Positions 18,031 to 27,772 of a stretch of 64,000 nucleotides of DNA are shown in pieces; position 1 is the first letter of the stretch, and every line of letters begins with the position of its first letter. The stretch spans positions 137,749-201,748 of the forward strand of contig NZ_NEXX01000003.1 in the NCBI RefSeq assembly GCF_002174125.1. Direction: 5' to 3'. Under the pieces are notes generated by a model, which saw only the letters and a program-made list of their open reading frames with translations, was not told where the DNA came from and made no database searches. This DNA comes from Acinetobacter populi. GTDB lineage: Bacteria > Pseudomonadota > Gammaproteobacteria > Pseudomonadales > Moraxellaceae. The position numbers and the translations under genes are program-made.

Positions 18031-19539
18031 CTAAATATTTACCACCTGATAAATTGCATCGACCATATGCTGTGCCTGTATGCCTCGCATCCCTTGTTTG
18101 GCCAGTTCATCACCGGCTAAAGCATGCAAAGCCACAATCTCGGCAAGAGAAATTTCATCTTTAAACTGTGCTTTTAAGCCTGCCATCATACCCGATAACA
18201 CATCACCCATACCGGCAGTTCCCATGCCCGCATTGCCAAATGCACAAATGTCCAAATGCAGATCACCTTGCGAATCTTGTTCCAGCGTTAACGAACCCGC
18301 GCCTTTTAATAACCATTTCCCCGCATACTGTTGTTGCAATTGTTCAATTGCAGCGACCCTGTCCTGTTCAATGTCTGCCACATTACACGCCAATAAACGT
18401 GCGGCTTCTCCCGAATGTGGCGTAGCAATCCACTGCGCTTGTAATTGAATATCATGTTGATATTGTGCCAAAAACCATAACGCATCGGCATCGAAAATAA
18501 CCGTATGTATATGAGAGTGTTGTTTTAGTGCATTCATTACCATATGGAAATTGGTTTCTGACCAAGCATCACGTCCCAATCCCATACCAAAACACACCAC
18601 ATCAATTTGCGCCAAAAATTTGCTTAATGCAGCAACATCAGTCTGTGCAATGTCTTTAAGCATAATATTCGGACTACGTGCCACAATCGCAGTATGGTGT
18701 CTGGCATCGCACATGACCGTAACTTTGCCGGCACCACTTGCCATGGCTGCTTCTCCAGCCATCATCACAGCACCACCCATATTGGGATGACCACCAATTA
18801 CCAGCACATGGCCAAAACTACCTTTATGCTGTGTTGCCTGTCTTTTGGCTAAAACAGGTTTGTTATAATTAATATAGGCACTGGGTTTTAATTGTTCATC
18901 CTTGGGAATTAACGGCAACTCAATTAATTCACCAACATAATTCTGTGCCTGACCAATGACTAATCCCAATTTTAATGCCATTACCGACAAGGTCAAATCC
19001 GTTTTAACGGCTACCGGCAAAGGTACACCTGTATTGGGATGCAAACCGCTGGGTATATCAATCGCAATCTTAAAGCCCGGTTGTGTATTCAATTGGGTAA
19101 TGATCTGTTGTGGAAATTGATCCAACGGACGGTTTAAACCAACACCAAATAGCGCATCGACATGAATATTATAATTTTTGTCTAGTGGCAATTGTGAATA
19201 AATATGAATACCGGCAGCAATGGCTTCATCTCTGGCACGCTGTGCATCCTGACTCATTGCCGCTTGCGGTGCATAAATGGTCAGATGTAAACTTTTCTGT
19301 TTTAAATATTTAGCAATCAGATAGCCATCGCCTGCATTGTTGCCCTGTCCACACCAAACCAGAATCTCCTGATGTACCAGTTGCTTTTGATATAGCATTT
19401 TTTCAATCTGCAAGGTCATGGCCAATGCCGCCTGCTGCATCAGCCCATAGGAACAATTATTTGCCGCAAACCATCGCTTCTCCCATGCTTGTACCGACTG
19501 GCTATGATAAACTGGATGACATCCAAACAACGCTTTCAT
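18031..19539 (-). CDS. nnr: Bifunctional NAD(P)H-hydrate epimerase / ADP-dependent dehydratase
   Basis: A 502-residue metabolite-repair enzyme that restores hydrated NADH and NADPH. The N-terminal YjeF_N epimerase domain (about 1-220) shows ILVWCGQGNNAGDGYLIAKYL and VDALFGVGLNR. The C-terminal YjeF_C dehydratase (about 235-500, ribokinase-like) shows GSFGHVLVIGGHPNMGGAVMMAGEAA and the catalytic NAGMGTAGMGDVLSGMMAG. A GAGGG ribosome site precedes the ATG. It is divergent from queG, a common bacterial neighbour. Confidence 0.95.
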   Translation of the reverse strand: MKALFGCHPVYHSQSVQAWEKRWFAANNCSYGLMQQAALAMTLQIEKMLYQKQLVHQEILVWCGQGNNAGDGYLIAKYLKQKSLHLTIYAPQAAMSQDAQRARDEAIAAGIHIYSQLPLDKNYNIHVDALFGVGLNRPLDQFPQQIITQLNTQPGFKIAIDIPSGLHPNTGVPLPVAVKTDLTLSVMALKLGLVIGQAQNYVGELIELPLIPKDEQLKPSAYINYNKPVLAKRQATQHKGSFGHVLVIGGHPNMGGAVMMAGEAAMASGAGKVTVMCDARHHTAIVARSPNIMLKDIAQTDVAALSKFLAQIDVVCFGMGLGRDAWSETNFHMVMNALKQHSHIHTVIFDADALWFLAQYQHDIQLQAQWIATPHSGEAARLLACNVADIEQDRVAAIEQLQQQYAGKWLLKGAGSLTLEQDSQGDLHLDICAFGNAGMGTAGMGDVLSGMMAGLKAQFKDEISLAEIVALHALAGDELAKQGMRGIQAQHMVDAIYQVVNI

Positions 19540-19578
19540 ATTTTCCCTCTATCTTTAGCAATCTCTTTTTGATTTTAC

Positions 19579-20673
19579 ATGTCTAAATCTTTATCGACCC
19601 TTGATCTCGGCTTACGTGATGATCCCCCAGCATTAAAACACTGGATTAAAGCACAGGCAATTGCACTGGGTTTTAATGACTGTGTAATTGCAAAACCTGA
19701 TACCAAGGATCAACTGGCACATTTTCAGCGTTATCTGGACAATGGCTATCATGCCGATATGCACTATCTCGAAGAAAATCTGGATAAACGCGCCGATCCG
19801 ACCCTGCTTGTTCCAGATACACAAAGTATCATCTGTGTTCGATTGAATTATTTACAAGATAAACCACAAGCCCGTTATGTGCCAGACCAACCCGATCTTG
19901 GCATTATCGCACGTTATGCACGAGGACGGGATTATCATAAAGTCATGCGTGGCCGATTAAAGCAACTGGCACAGCGTATTGAAGCCAAAATTGGTCCTTT
20001 TAGTTCCCGTCCTTTTAGTGATTCTGCCCCGATCTTTGAAAAAACTCTGGCCGAAAATGCCGGTATGGGCTGGACAGGTAAACATACCTTACTGATCAAC
20101 CGACAATCCGGTTCTTTTTTTGTACTGGGTGAGTTGTTTTGCAGTCTGGCATTACCCTTTGATACACCAGCCAGTAAACATTGCGGTTCTTGCTCGGCTT
20201 GTATTGATATTTGTCCCACCCAAGCGATTGTTGAACCATATATGTTAGATGCACGAAAATGTATTGCCTATCTTACCATTGAATATAAAGGCAGCATTCC
20301 ACTTGAATTGCGTGCACAAATCGGTAATCGTATTTTTGGCTGTGATGATTGTCAGCTAATTTGCCCGTGGAATCGCTATGCTAAAGTGACCACACTCGAT
20401 GACTTTCAAACCCGGCATGGCCTAGATCAAACCGCTTTACTGGATTTCTGGCAATGGGATGAAGCCACATTTTTGGCAAAGACCGAAGGCAGTGCCATTC
20501 GCCGTACCGGATTTCAAAGTTTTAAACGCAATGTTGCTGTCGCTTTGGGAAATGCCCCTTTTTCCACGCAGATTTTAGCTGCCCTACAGCAACATTTTAG
20601 CGAACATGAGGCAGTAGTGAATGAGCATATTGCTTGGGCAATTTCGGTGCAACTGCAAAAAAAACGGGCATAA
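19579..20673 (+). CDS. queG: Epoxyqueuosine reductase
   Basis: A 364-residue cobalamin- and iron-sulfur-dependent enzyme that makes queuosine from epoxyqueuosine in tRNA (last step of the pathway). Two 4Fe-4S ligand sets are visible: CGSCSACIDICPT and CDDCQLICPWN (about 205-275). The N-terminal DUF1730 segment includes YARGRDYHKVMRGRLKQLA (about 111-129). Start and length are normal for the family. Confidence 0.95.
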   Translation: MSKSLSTLDLGLRDDPPALKHWIKAQAIALGFNDCVIAKPDTKDQLAHFQRYLDNGYHADMHYLEENLDKRADPTLLVPDTQSIICVRLNYLQDKPQARYVPDQPDLGIIARYARGRDYHKVMRGRLKQLAQRIEAKIGPFSSRPFSDSAPIFEKTLAENAGMGWTGKHTLLINRQSGSFFVLGELFCSLALPFDTPASKHCGSCSACIDICPTQAIVEPYMLDARKCIAYLTIEYKGSIPLELRAQIGNRIFGCDDCQLICPWNRYAKVTTLDDFQTRHGLDQTALLDFWQWDEATFLAKTEGSAIRRTGFQSFKRNVAVALGNAPFSTQILAALQQHFSEHEAVVNEHIAWAISVQLQKKRA

Positions 20674-20937
20674 ATTTTACTTACATCTCACTCAAATAGT
20701 GCACAAAAATCTTTATCACATTGCGAACGTGCATCCATATTTTTTAGAAATTTCATCATGACTTGACAGTTTTTCGCTGAAAATCGAAGCATCAAAGATG
20801 TGATGTATTTCACATAAATTTTATTTTAATATTAAAAATCAATGAATTATATTTTATTAATTTTAGTCTAACAGCTGTTGTTTTTTTATTTTAAAAGCGT
20901 ATAGTGCGCGCTATGTCAGGTTATTAATGATTGTTAT

Positions 20938-21165
20938 ATGAGTTTTTTGCAACGCTTTATTCTGTCTAATCAACAGCACAATTCCCAATTGAATCATATT
21001 ACATGTATTGAAAATGATTTCGCTGCGAAATCTTGCGAACAGCTTTTCCAGATTCTTGGCACCACACAAGATCCTGATCTTATTTCTGGTCTTAAAAAAT
21101 TATTGCTTTCCCGTGGTTATACTCGTCGGGAAATCCAGCAAGTTATTCAACCACGCACGCACTAA
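20938..21165 (+). CDS. Small conserved-looking hypothetical protein, 75 aa
   Basis: Not recognised. It is a small soluble protein with a mixed charged helix (GLKKLLLSRGYTRREIQQVIQP) at the C-terminus. A 264-base AT-rich spacer lies upstream. Kept because the frame has a plausible start and codon use like its neighbours, not because of any family match. Confidence 0.5.
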   Translation: MSFLQRFILSNQQHNSQLNHITCIENDFAAKSCEQLFQILGTTQDPDLISGLKKLLLSRGYTRREIQQVIQPRTH

Positions 21166-21452
21166 GTTGCTTGTGGGCAGATCAATAATCCACTAAAGCC
21201 AATCGCAACCACAGGATTATTGATCATCACCTTAATTATCTTCTCTATTTCCTTTCTCTTAATCTAAGATACCAAACACTGATCTGCCAATTGGCACTTT
21301 TGCAAAAATCATGCTGAATCTATGAAAACCCGTCATAATAGATTACTTTAAGTGTGTTGACTGTTTTTAAAAATATAACCACTTAAAAGTATAATATAGG
21401 CTAAACTTTTTCGTCTTATTGCTACTTTAAATCGCAATATATCGAGTAACCT

Positions 21453-22337
21453 ATGGATTCTGCATCTATCAAATTATCTGCATCGCGCGCAATTCACCCC
21501 AGCCCGATGAATTATATTGGTGGTAAGGCTAAGCTACTGCCGCAGATTTTGCCGCATTTTCCGAACAACATTTCAAGGTTTTATGATGTGTTTGCTGGTG
21601 GCGCGAATGTTGCTGTCAATAGCAATGCAAATCAAATCATTATCAATGATATTAATTGTTATGTAATTGAAATTCTTCAAGCCTTCTATCAGCAGGACCT
21701 TGATGACTTGCTGACAAGCATTCAGTTTTATATTGACCAATATCAACTGAGCAAAGACAATAAACAAGGTTTTTTAACATTACGTCAGGATTATAACCGA
21801 CACAAACAGCCGATGATGCCCTATACCCTGATGTGCTACTCCTTTAATTATCAGTTTAGATTTAATAATCAACACCAATATAACAATCCATTTGGTGCAA
21901 ATAGAAGCCAATTTTCGACCATACTGCGACAAAAACTCATCCATTTTGTAAATCAACTGAAAAGCAAACAGGTGGCATTCTCGCAACTGCCATTTTGTGA
22001 ATTATTAACTCAGACCCAATTTACAGCTGATGATTTTGTTTATCTGGATCCACCCTATTTTATCACCACGGGCAGTTATAATGATGGTAATCGAGGATTT
22101 AAGGATTGGACTCAGGAACAAGAACAAAAATTACATGACTGTCTCGACAGCTTAAATCGTCAAAAGATCAAATTCGCCATGTCCAATGTGCTTGTGCATA
22201 AGGGAAAAACCAACGATCTATTGATCGAGTGGGCTAAAAATTACCATGTGATCCATTTACATCATAATTATAATCATAGCTGCTATAACACGGTAAAAGG
22301 CAGCTCGAAAGAAGTGCTAATTACCAATTATCTTTAA
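21453..22337 (+). CDS. D12-class DNA adenine methyltransferase (Dam-like), apparently solitary
   Basis: A 294-residue N6-adenine methyltransferase of the D12 class. It shows the N-terminal motif NYIGGKAKLLPQILPHFP (20-37), the SAM motif YDVFAGGANV (44-53) and the catalytic DPPY (199-202) followed by F. Proteins of this class methylate adenine in GATC or similar sites. There is no restriction endonuclease beside it, so it is either an orphan regulator of methylation or the remnant of a restriction-modification pair. It sits about 4 kb left of the prophage edge. A minus-strand terminator follows it. Confidence 0.85.
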   Translation: MDSASIKLSASRAIHPSPMNYIGGKAKLLPQILPHFPNNISRFYDVFAGGANVAVNSNANQIIINDINCYVIEILQAFYQQDLDDLLTSIQFYIDQYQLSKDNKQGFLTLRQDYNRHKQPMMPYTLMCYSFNYQFRFNNQHQYNNPFGANRSQFSTILRQKLIHFVNQLKSKQVAFSQLPFCELLTQTQFTADDFVYLDPPYFITTGSYNDGNRGFKDWTQEQEQKLHDCLDSLNRQKIKFAMSNVLVHKGKTNDLLIEWAKNYHVIHLHHNYNHSCYNTVKGSSKEVLITNYL

Positions 22338-22435
22338 TCTAATTTCACTTCTAAAAATATTTTCTCTTTAATTATTCTTTTGAGTAATTAAGCTCTAAAC
22401 CTCTTATATATTTATCCACTATAAAAATTAAACAA

Positions 22436-22463
22436 AAAAAAGACCGCCGAAGCAGTCTTTCTT
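22436..22463 (-). terminator. Intrinsic terminator of the dat-ddc operon
   Basis: On the minus strand GACTGC and GCGGTC pair around a UUCG-type tetraloop, with one G-U pair, followed by a T run. It lies 18 bases after the ddc stop. Confidence 0.85.
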
Positions 22464-22481
22464 TACATTAATTACAGCATC

Positions 22482-24014
22482 TTAATCAATTGCTGGTACA
22501 TAGCTACCAGTCGCAATCGCATCCTTGATACGGTCTGCTTCAACAAGAACCAATGCCAGAAGACCCTGAACATCTTCAAATGTCACGACAGGGCTTAAGG
22601 TGGTCATTTTCAATGACTGAACATCACCCACTTTCGTCACACCAATATTGGCTTCACCACGGGCAAATAATTCATCGGCCACATTCTGATTCAGGCTATC
22701 GATAAACTCAAGCGGATAATCTTTTGGTACCACGCGGAACAATACTGATGCAAATTGTGGCTCAACCAGAAGTTCCAACCCATCTGTTGCCTTGATATAA
22801 TCAGCAACCTGACGCGTCAGTTTAACCCCATGGTCAATCATCGAACCATACAGCTCTTCGCCTAATGCCTCAATGGTCATCCATAATTTTAATGCATCAA
22901 AACGACGTGTGGTTTGCAATGATTTTGATACCAGATTTGGCACACCATGTTCTTCATCATAGGCAGAATTTAAATATTCCGCTTCATAATGCATGAATCG
23001 ATAGTTTGCTTCATCTTTAAGTAAAAATGCACCACAGCTAATGCTTTGGAAATAATGCTTATGGAAATCCAGTGTCACAGAATCTGACAAAGATAAACCA
23101 TCTAACCAATGCTTATAAGCATTCGAAAGAATTAATGCACCACCCCAAGCTGCATCGACATGCATCCACGCACCATATTTACGGGTGATTTCACGCACCT
23201 GTGGTAATGGATCAATCGCACCGGCATCAGTCGTCCCCGCAGTTGCAACCACACAAGCCACGATTTTACCTTCTGCCTGCAAATGCGCCATAGTTTTTTC
23301 CAGCGCATCAACATCCATCTGGGCTTTGTCATTCACAGGGACAGTAACCACAGACTGAAAACCCATGCCCATCATAGCCATGTTCTTTTGCACAGAAAAA
23401 TGCGCATTTTCAGAACAGATCACTTTAACTTTTTTCAAGGCTTCAGCAGGTAAACCATCACGTTGTACAGACCAAGGCTGACCATTTTCATCCTGCCAGT
23501 TTTTGGCAATACACCAATCTCGTGCCAGTAATACACCCATCAAGTTGGACTGCGTACCACCTGAAGTAAACACACCTGCGGTACCTGTGCCATAACCAAC
23601 TTTTTGGCGTAACCAGTCAATCAACTGTACTTCCATCAAAGAACCAGCTGGGCTTTGATCCCAAGAATCCATAGATTGATTGGTGGCATTAATCAACACT
23701 TCGGCAATTTGACTGGTGACCATGGTAGGACAATGCAAATGTGCCAGAGAATGTGGATGATGGACTTTCAGACTTTTATTCAGGAAAAGCTCAACCATGC
23801 GCTCTAATGCTGGTTGTAAGCCCATACCCTGTTGAGACGGATTAAAGGAAATCGCTGCACGCAATTCCTTAATACTGCCGCCTGTATACATTTTGTCATT
23901 TTGCAACCATGCAGATACAGCCTTGACGGCATCAGTCATTGCCGACTGATAATCGGCAATAGACTGTGCATCATTGCACAATAACGCTTTACGATGCTGG
24001 GCAAAATCAACCAT
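22482..24014 (-). CDS. ddc: L-2,4-diaminobutyrate decarboxylase
   Basis: A 510-residue PLP-dependent group II decarboxylase that turns 2,4-diaminobutyrate into 1,3-diaminopropane, a polyamine typical of Acinetobacter. The PLP-lysine motif is [22 protein letters not shown], containing the PLP-binding Asp, lies upstream (about 280-289). Its start overlaps the dat stop (TAATG), giving translational coupling. Confidence 0.93.
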   Translation of the reverse strand: MVDFAQHRKALLCNDAQSIADYQSAMTDAVKAVSAWLQNDKMYTGGSIKELRAAISFNPSQQGMGLQPALERMVELFLNKSLKVHHPHSLAHLHCPTMVTSQIAEVLINATNQSMDSWDQSPAGSLMEVQLIDWLRQKVGYGTGTAGVFTSGGTQSNLMGVLLARDWCIAKNWQDENGQPWSVQRDGLPAEALKKVKVICSENAHFSVQKNMAMMGMGFQSVVTVPVNDKAQMDVDALEKTMAHLQAEGKIVACVVATAGTTDAGAIDPLPQVREITRKYGAWMHVDAAWGGALILSNAYKHWLDGLSLSDSVTLDFHKHYFQSISCGAFLLKDEANYRFMHYEAEYLNSAYDEEHGVPNLVSKSLQTTRRFDALKLWMTIEALGEELYGSMIDHGVKLTRQVADYIKATDGLELLVEPQFASVLFRVVPKDYPLEFIDSLNQNVADELFARGEANIGVTKVGDVQSLKMTTLSPVVTFEDVQGLLALVLVEADRIKDAIATGSYVPAID

Positions 24015-25387
24015 TATTGCGCGCCTCGTACAGCAATAAGTGCTTCACCCACAGCTTTCTTAAAGCGTTTCAATACTTCTTCACACTCTTCTTGCGTAAT
24101 AATCAGCGGACAAAGTAAACGAATCACAGTACCACCACGACCACCTTTTTCCAGCATCAGTTTATTGTCAAAACATGCTGTTTGGATCGCTGCTGCCAAT
24201 TGTGAATCGGCTGGATAAGCACCCAGATGATCTGGTGCCTGACGCTCATCAATAATTTCGATACCGATCATCAAACCACGACCGCGCACATGACCGATAC
24301 AAGGCAATTCTGCTTGAAGTTTTTTCAATTCTGCCTGTAAAAAGTCACCACGTTGCTGTGCATTCTCAGCCAGATTATCTTTTTTGATGGTATTTAAAGT
24401 CGCAAGACCTGTACCCATCGCCAACTGGTTACCACGGAATGTACCGGTATGTCCTGCTGGTTGCCATGCATCGAATTTACGTTTGATACCCAATACCGCC
24501 AGCGGCAAGCTACCACCAACAGCTTTAGACATCACCACCACATCAGGTTCAATTCCAGCATGCTCGAATGCAAACATTTTTCCAGAACGGGCAAAACCCG
24601 CCTGTACTTCATCCAGAATCAACACAATATTGTGCTTTTCTGTCACTTCACGAATTTTTTTCAACCATTTTGTTGGGGCAATAACGACACCGCCTTCACC
24701 TTGAATGGCTTCAAGAATCACCGCAGCAGGACGGGTTACGCCACTTTCTACGTCTTCGATCAACTGTTCAAAATAATACGTTAGCGCATCAACGCCTGCT
24801 TCACCACCGATCCCAAACGGGCAGCGGTATTCGTGTGGATACGGCATAAACTGTACATATGGCATTAAACCATTCACAGCATTTTTTGCACTCAGGTTAC
24901 CGGTCATTGCCAATGAACCATGTGTCATACCATGATAGCCACCAGAAAAACTGATCACTGTACTGCGGCCAGTATAGGTCTTGGCCAATTTAATTGCAGC
25001 TTCTGTCGCATCTGCACCAGATGGACCACAGAACTGTAAGCAATACTCTTCCTGACCACCCGGCAAATAAGATAACAATGCTTCTGTAAAAGCATCTTTT
25101 AATGGAGTCGTCAAATCAAGGGTATGCAGTGGCAAACCACTTGCTAAAGTGTCTTGAATACTTTGGATTACAGCAGGGTGATTATGACCTAATGCCAGAG
25201 TACCTGCACCAGCTAAACAGTCGAGGTATTCATTACCCTCGACATCGGTGACCCAACAGCCTTTCGCTTTCGCAATTGCTAAAGGTAATTTACGAGGATA
25301 ACTACGAACATTTGATTCCATTTGACTTTGGCGGGTCAAATAATATTCATTAGTCTTGGCAGTTGGATCGTTTGAAGATACGCTCAT
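24014..25387 (-). CDS. dat: Diaminobutyrate--2-oxoglutarate aminotransferase
   Basis: A 457-residue class III PLP aminotransferase. It makes L-2,4-diaminobutyrate from aspartate semialdehyde, feeding ddc. The PLP-lysine motif is [18 protein letters not shown], preceded by [20 protein letters not shown] (PLP-binding Asp). Substrate-glycine block: [15 protein letters not shown]. The operon dat-ddc is transcribed leftwards from the spacer next to the prophage. Confidence 0.93.
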   Translation of the reverse strand: MSVSSNDPTAKTNEYYLTRQSQMESNVRSYPRKLPLAIAKAKGCWVTDVEGNEYLDCLAGAGTLALGHNHPAVIQSIQDTLASGLPLHTLDLTTPLKDAFTEALLSYLPGGQEEYCLQFCGPSGADATEAAIKLAKTYTGRSTVISFSGGYHGMTHGSLAMTGNLSAKNAVNGLMPYVQFMPYPHEYRCPFGIGGEAGVDALTYYFEQLIEDVESGVTRPAAVILEAIQGEGGVVIAPTKWLKKIREVTEKHNIVLILDEVQAGFARSGKMFAFEHAGIEPDVVVMSKAVGGSLPLAVLGIKRKFDAWQPAGHTGTFRGNQLAMGTGLATLNTIKKDNLAENAQQRGDFLQAELKKLQAELPCIGHVRGRGLMIGIEIIDERQAPDHLGAYPADSQLAAAIQTACFDNKLMLEKGGRGGTVIRLLCPLIITQEECEEVLKRFKKAVGEALIAVRGAQ

Positions 25388-25829
25388 ATCGGATTACCAT
25401 CTCAGATAAGGGTAAAAAGAAATAAGCCTTAGCAATCTAAGACTTATACCATAGTAGCTAGTTTAGGATAATGCTTTGTTCTATCTTAGTCCTAGGCAGC
25501 CGATCATACAGAATTTTTAAAGAAAAAAAACATTTTTATGCAATTTTGCCGAGAAAAAATGATGATTTTTCAAAAATATTCCAATGCTCTTCATAGTGCT
25601 TAAGTCTAACAATGAATAAAGTAAAATAAATGACAAAAAATCAAAAAATACAAAAAAATAATAAAAATTACCATAAGCGCATAGCTGAGCGGAAAACATA
25701 CTGTTTTTTGTTCAGGGAAATCTCCATAGCACGTAAATAAACTGGATTTAGTTTTAAATAAGAAAATAGAGTTTAAGAGGAAAATTTCTAAACCAAATTA
25801 TTTAACTTCATTGCTTTTATTACAAAATA

Positions 25830-25849
25830 TGGACGGAGAGACTCGAACT
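25830..25849 (-). other. Candidate attachment-site remnant (tRNA 3'-end-like)
   Basis: The minus strand reads AGTTCGAGTCTCTCCGTCCA, which looks like the T-loop (TTCGAGT) and acceptor 3' end of a tRNA. The upstream half does not pair as a tRNA, as expected for one end of an element that recombined within a tRNA gene. No second copy is visible in the window; the other end should lie beyond base 64,000. Confidence 0.35.
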
Positions 25850-25971
25850 ATATTCGATACTTTTGGATAGCTTCTATTAAAGGCTAATTCGTTTATTTTC
25901 AAATATTTAAAATCTTATAGATTCTATTAGATTATAATAGTTGTGCCCGAAAACGTGCCCTGCTCTTTTAT

Positions 25972-26006
25972 ATAAAAAAAGAAACCAATGCGGATTCCTT
26001 TTTTCT
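25972..26006 (-). terminator. Terminator downstream of hicB
   Basis: GAAACC (25981-25986) and GGATTC (25992-25997) pair imperfectly, flanked by A and T runs on both sides. It closes the minus-strand toxin-antitoxin cargo. Confidence 0.5.
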
Positions 26007-26024
26007 GCTTAAATCACTTTTTAA

Positions 26025-26408
26025 TTATTGCAAAGCCATCTCTGCACTTTTTACCAAGAAAGCCGAACGGCTAAGATGTTGTTTCTTGGCAACCGCATCG
26101 ATACGTTTTACCAATGCTTCTGGCATACTGATATTAATACGCACGGATTTTGTATTCACTTTTGATATGTCGATGTCTACCAATAACCAATACCCTCCTT
26201 CAAAGCGTTCATCGCCGATCCATTGTTCGGGGCTAGAAGGCTCAGGTAATGCTATATCTTCACCGTCGAAATGGCATTCTACCGCTTCTTGTGCCATACG
26301 CTGAATATCCTGCATTTCATCAGCAGCACTAAAGCAGCCTTCAAAATCCGGGAAAGTTAAGCCATAGGCAGTATCAGGATCTTTATGAACATATACTGGA
26401 TATAACAT
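26025..26408 (-). CDS. hicB: HicB-family antitoxin (orphan)
   Basis: A 127-residue antitoxin: N-terminal HicB fold (YPVYVHKDPDTAYGLTFPDFEGCFSAADEMQD) and a C-terminal ribbon-helix-helix DNA-binding domain (VRINISMPEALVKRIDAVAKKQHLSRSAFLVKSAEMAL). I start at the ATG at 26408: GGAGG lies just upstream, and the longer ATG would begin inside this ribosome site. Its partner hicA survives only as a 20-codon 3' stub directly upstream, so HicB is left without a toxin to neutralise. It may still act as a repressor or as an anti-toxin against related HicA proteins. Confidence 0.88.
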   Translation of the reverse strand: MLYPVYVHKDPDTAYGLTFPDFEGCFSAADEMQDIQRMAQEAVECHFDGEDIALPEPSSPEQWIGDERFEGGYWLLVDIDISKVNTKSVRINISMPEALVKRIDAVAKKQHLSRSAFLVKSAEMALQ

Positions 26409-26410
26409 AT

Positions 26411-26473
26411 TTACCTCCATTCCCAGCCAGCTTGTTTATAAATATTACGCAGTGTACCAATTGGCGTATCTTT
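26411..26473 (-). pseudogene. hicA: hicA toxin remnant, last 20 codons
   Basis: The minus strand reads KDTPIGTLRNIYKQAGWEWR then stop, two bases before the hicB ATG; this is the typical HicA C-terminus and the typical hicA-hicB spacing. A stop codon in the same frame lies immediately upstream, and doc ends nine bases further on, so the front of the gene, including the dsRNA-binding core and active-site His, has been deleted. Confidence 0.75.
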
Positions 26474-26481
26474 TTATCATT

Positions 26482-26868
26482 TTAAATCTCAGATAATTCA
26501 TATAAAAAGTCTGATACTTTCTGAGCTAAAATCTCATGCTCATCATGGCTTTCAACGATATCTACCATTAGATCATCCAGACCAGTTTGTTCCTTAATAG
26601 TTACACCCTGAATTTCCAAAAACGTAAGCATTACCGCAAGTCCTGTCCGCTTGTTACCATCAACAAATGCATGACCTTTTGCTAAAGCAATACCAAACCA
26701 TGCAGCTATTTCGAATAAATCCTGAACATTGTTGTAATACATCTGCTGGTCAATACGGCTTAAAACACCTTCAAGCTTATCAATGTTGCAACCTTCTCGA
26801 CCAACTCCTGTCTGTCTCAAAATCTCATCATGAACTGCTATAACAAATGTTGAATTAATCAGATTCAT
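26482..26868 (-). CDS. doc: Doc-family toxin (Fic fold)
   Basis: A 128-residue Doc (death on curing) protein. The Fic motif is HAFVDGNKRTGL, with the Lys in place of the second Gly that distinguishes Doc kinases, which phosphorylate EF-Tu, from AMP-transferring Fic enzymes. Start-side text (VIAVHDEILRQTGVGREGCNIDKLEGVLSRIDQQMYY) is typical Doc. Its ATG overlaps the end of the antitoxin gene by four bases. Together they form a two-gene addiction module, now fused on its left with a hicA remnant. Confidence 0.85.
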   Translation of the reverse strand: MNLINSTFVIAVHDEILRQTGVGREGCNIDKLEGVLSRIDQQMYYNNVQDLFEIAAWFGIALAKGHAFVDGNKRTGLAVMLTFLEIQGVTIKEQTGLDDLMVDIVESHDEHEILAQKVSDFLYELSEI

Positions 26869-27044
26869 TTATATGCAAGCTCTTGGATTTCTTCTCTATG
26901 CTGCTTAATCACTCTTTTTGCGCTGTGCATAACAACACGTTTAGTCGCTTCGTCTTTTCCAAAAGAAATAGGTAAAATTTGCCCTGAAATAGCAGGACGA
27001 TCCTTACGCTCATCAACATTGTAATCTTTAAGACGTTTACTCAT
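26865..27044 (-). CDS. Antitoxin partner of Doc
   Basis: A short basic protein of about 59 residues (MSKRLKDYNVDERKDRPAISGQILPISFGKDEATKRVVMHSAKRVIKQHREEIQELAYK) encoded directly before doc, with a four-base overlap. Order, size and overlap fit an antitoxin, although the sequence does not look like classical Phd. I start at 27044 because AGGTG lies six bases upstream; the longer frame would start with GTG. Confidence 0.7.
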   Translation of the reverse strand: MSKRLKDYNVDERKDRPAISGQILPISFGKDEATKRVVMHSAKRVIKQHREEIQELAYK

Positions 27045-27126
27045 ATCTATCACCTATATGATCCCATATTGAGATTATGCCTGCTGATTTTAGCATAAAG
27101 CCATTATCTCAAGCAGGCACATTATA

Positions 27127-27378
27127 TCAAGGTTTAGGAAAATACTTATCCTGATATTCTTCCCGGTCGCAATCAAATAGATTTGCCCAGCTTTCTGCGT
27201 GGCAACGTGCAACATGTGCCAAAGCCTTTACATCGCTACGCTCTGCTGCCTTTTCCTCAATGGTTTTACACATGACATCAAGCTGTCCGGCAACATCACT
27301 GGCAAAACCTAATAATTGGATCATGTGTTTTAAGTCTGCCTTAACCACGATGACCTGATCTTTCATTGCCATGTTCAT
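27127..27378 (-). CDS. Small hypothetical protein, 83 aa
   Basis: Unrecognised, soluble, largely helical, with scattered cysteines (VMCKTIEE, VARCHAES, FDCDREEY). Its start overlaps the end of the gene upstream by four bases, so they are one unit. The sequence KALAHVARCHAESWANLFDCDREEYQDKYFPKP might be a phage cargo protein; no function is assigned. Confidence 0.5.
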   Translation of the reverse strand: MNMAMKDQVIVVKADLKHMIQLLGFASDVAGQLDVMCKTIEEKAAERSDVKALAHVARCHAESWANLFDCDREEYQDKYFPKP

Positions 27379-27695
27379 AGTTTTGGCTCCTGTGCTTGGT
27401 GATTCAAAGCCTTTAATGCCATTTCGATTTGAGTTTCCATACCTGAAATCGCATCAATAATAATGCTATGGCTGAATCGAAAACCTAACTTGATACTTGA
27501 ACCGTTATCAATCAAAAGTTTTGCTGTGGCCAAGGCCTGTGTTAATAAGATATTTGCAACATCATGAGCATCTGCGTCATCTGCATTTTGATCGGTGGTA
27601 AAAAAGTTTTCCGCGCAACCATAATATACAAAAGGTTTCGATTCTTCTGATCCAGAATTTTGCATATCAGGTATAACATGAGCTATACTATTCAT
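27375..27695 (-). CDS. Small hypothetical protein, about 106 aa
   Basis: Unrecognised. The central part is acidic (ENFFTTDQNADDADAHD) and the C-terminal part helical. The start at 27695 (MNSIAHVIPDMQNSG) has AGGAA upstream; the longer frame lacks one. It is translationally coupled to the 27127 gene. Confidence 0.5.
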   Translation of the reverse strand: MNSIAHVIPDMQNSGSEESKPFVYYGCAENFFTTDQNADDADAHDVANILLTQALATAKLLIDNGSSIKLGFRFSHSIIIDAISGMETQIEMALKALNHQAQEPKL

Positions 27696-27772
27696 CGTTG
27701 ATATTCCTATATGTTGACAACTGAAAGCCCTTGATTCCTGCAAGTTTCGTGAGGGCTTTTTTATTGCCTAAA

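Larger units (their letters stand above)
25388..26024. other. Chromosome-prophage junction spacer
   Basis: A 637-base AT-rich stretch with no convincing gene. It holds the dat promoter side, the tRNA-like sequence at 25830-25849, and two GTGCCC copies (25943-25948, 25955-25960) six bases apart. The change from core genes to phage cargo occurs inside it. Confidence 0.6.

Noticed and set aside
25943-25960. GTGCCC direct repeat, 12 bases apart, taken as integrase arm sites
   Set aside because: Only two copies and no integrase nearby; noted in the spacer entry but not called as att arms.
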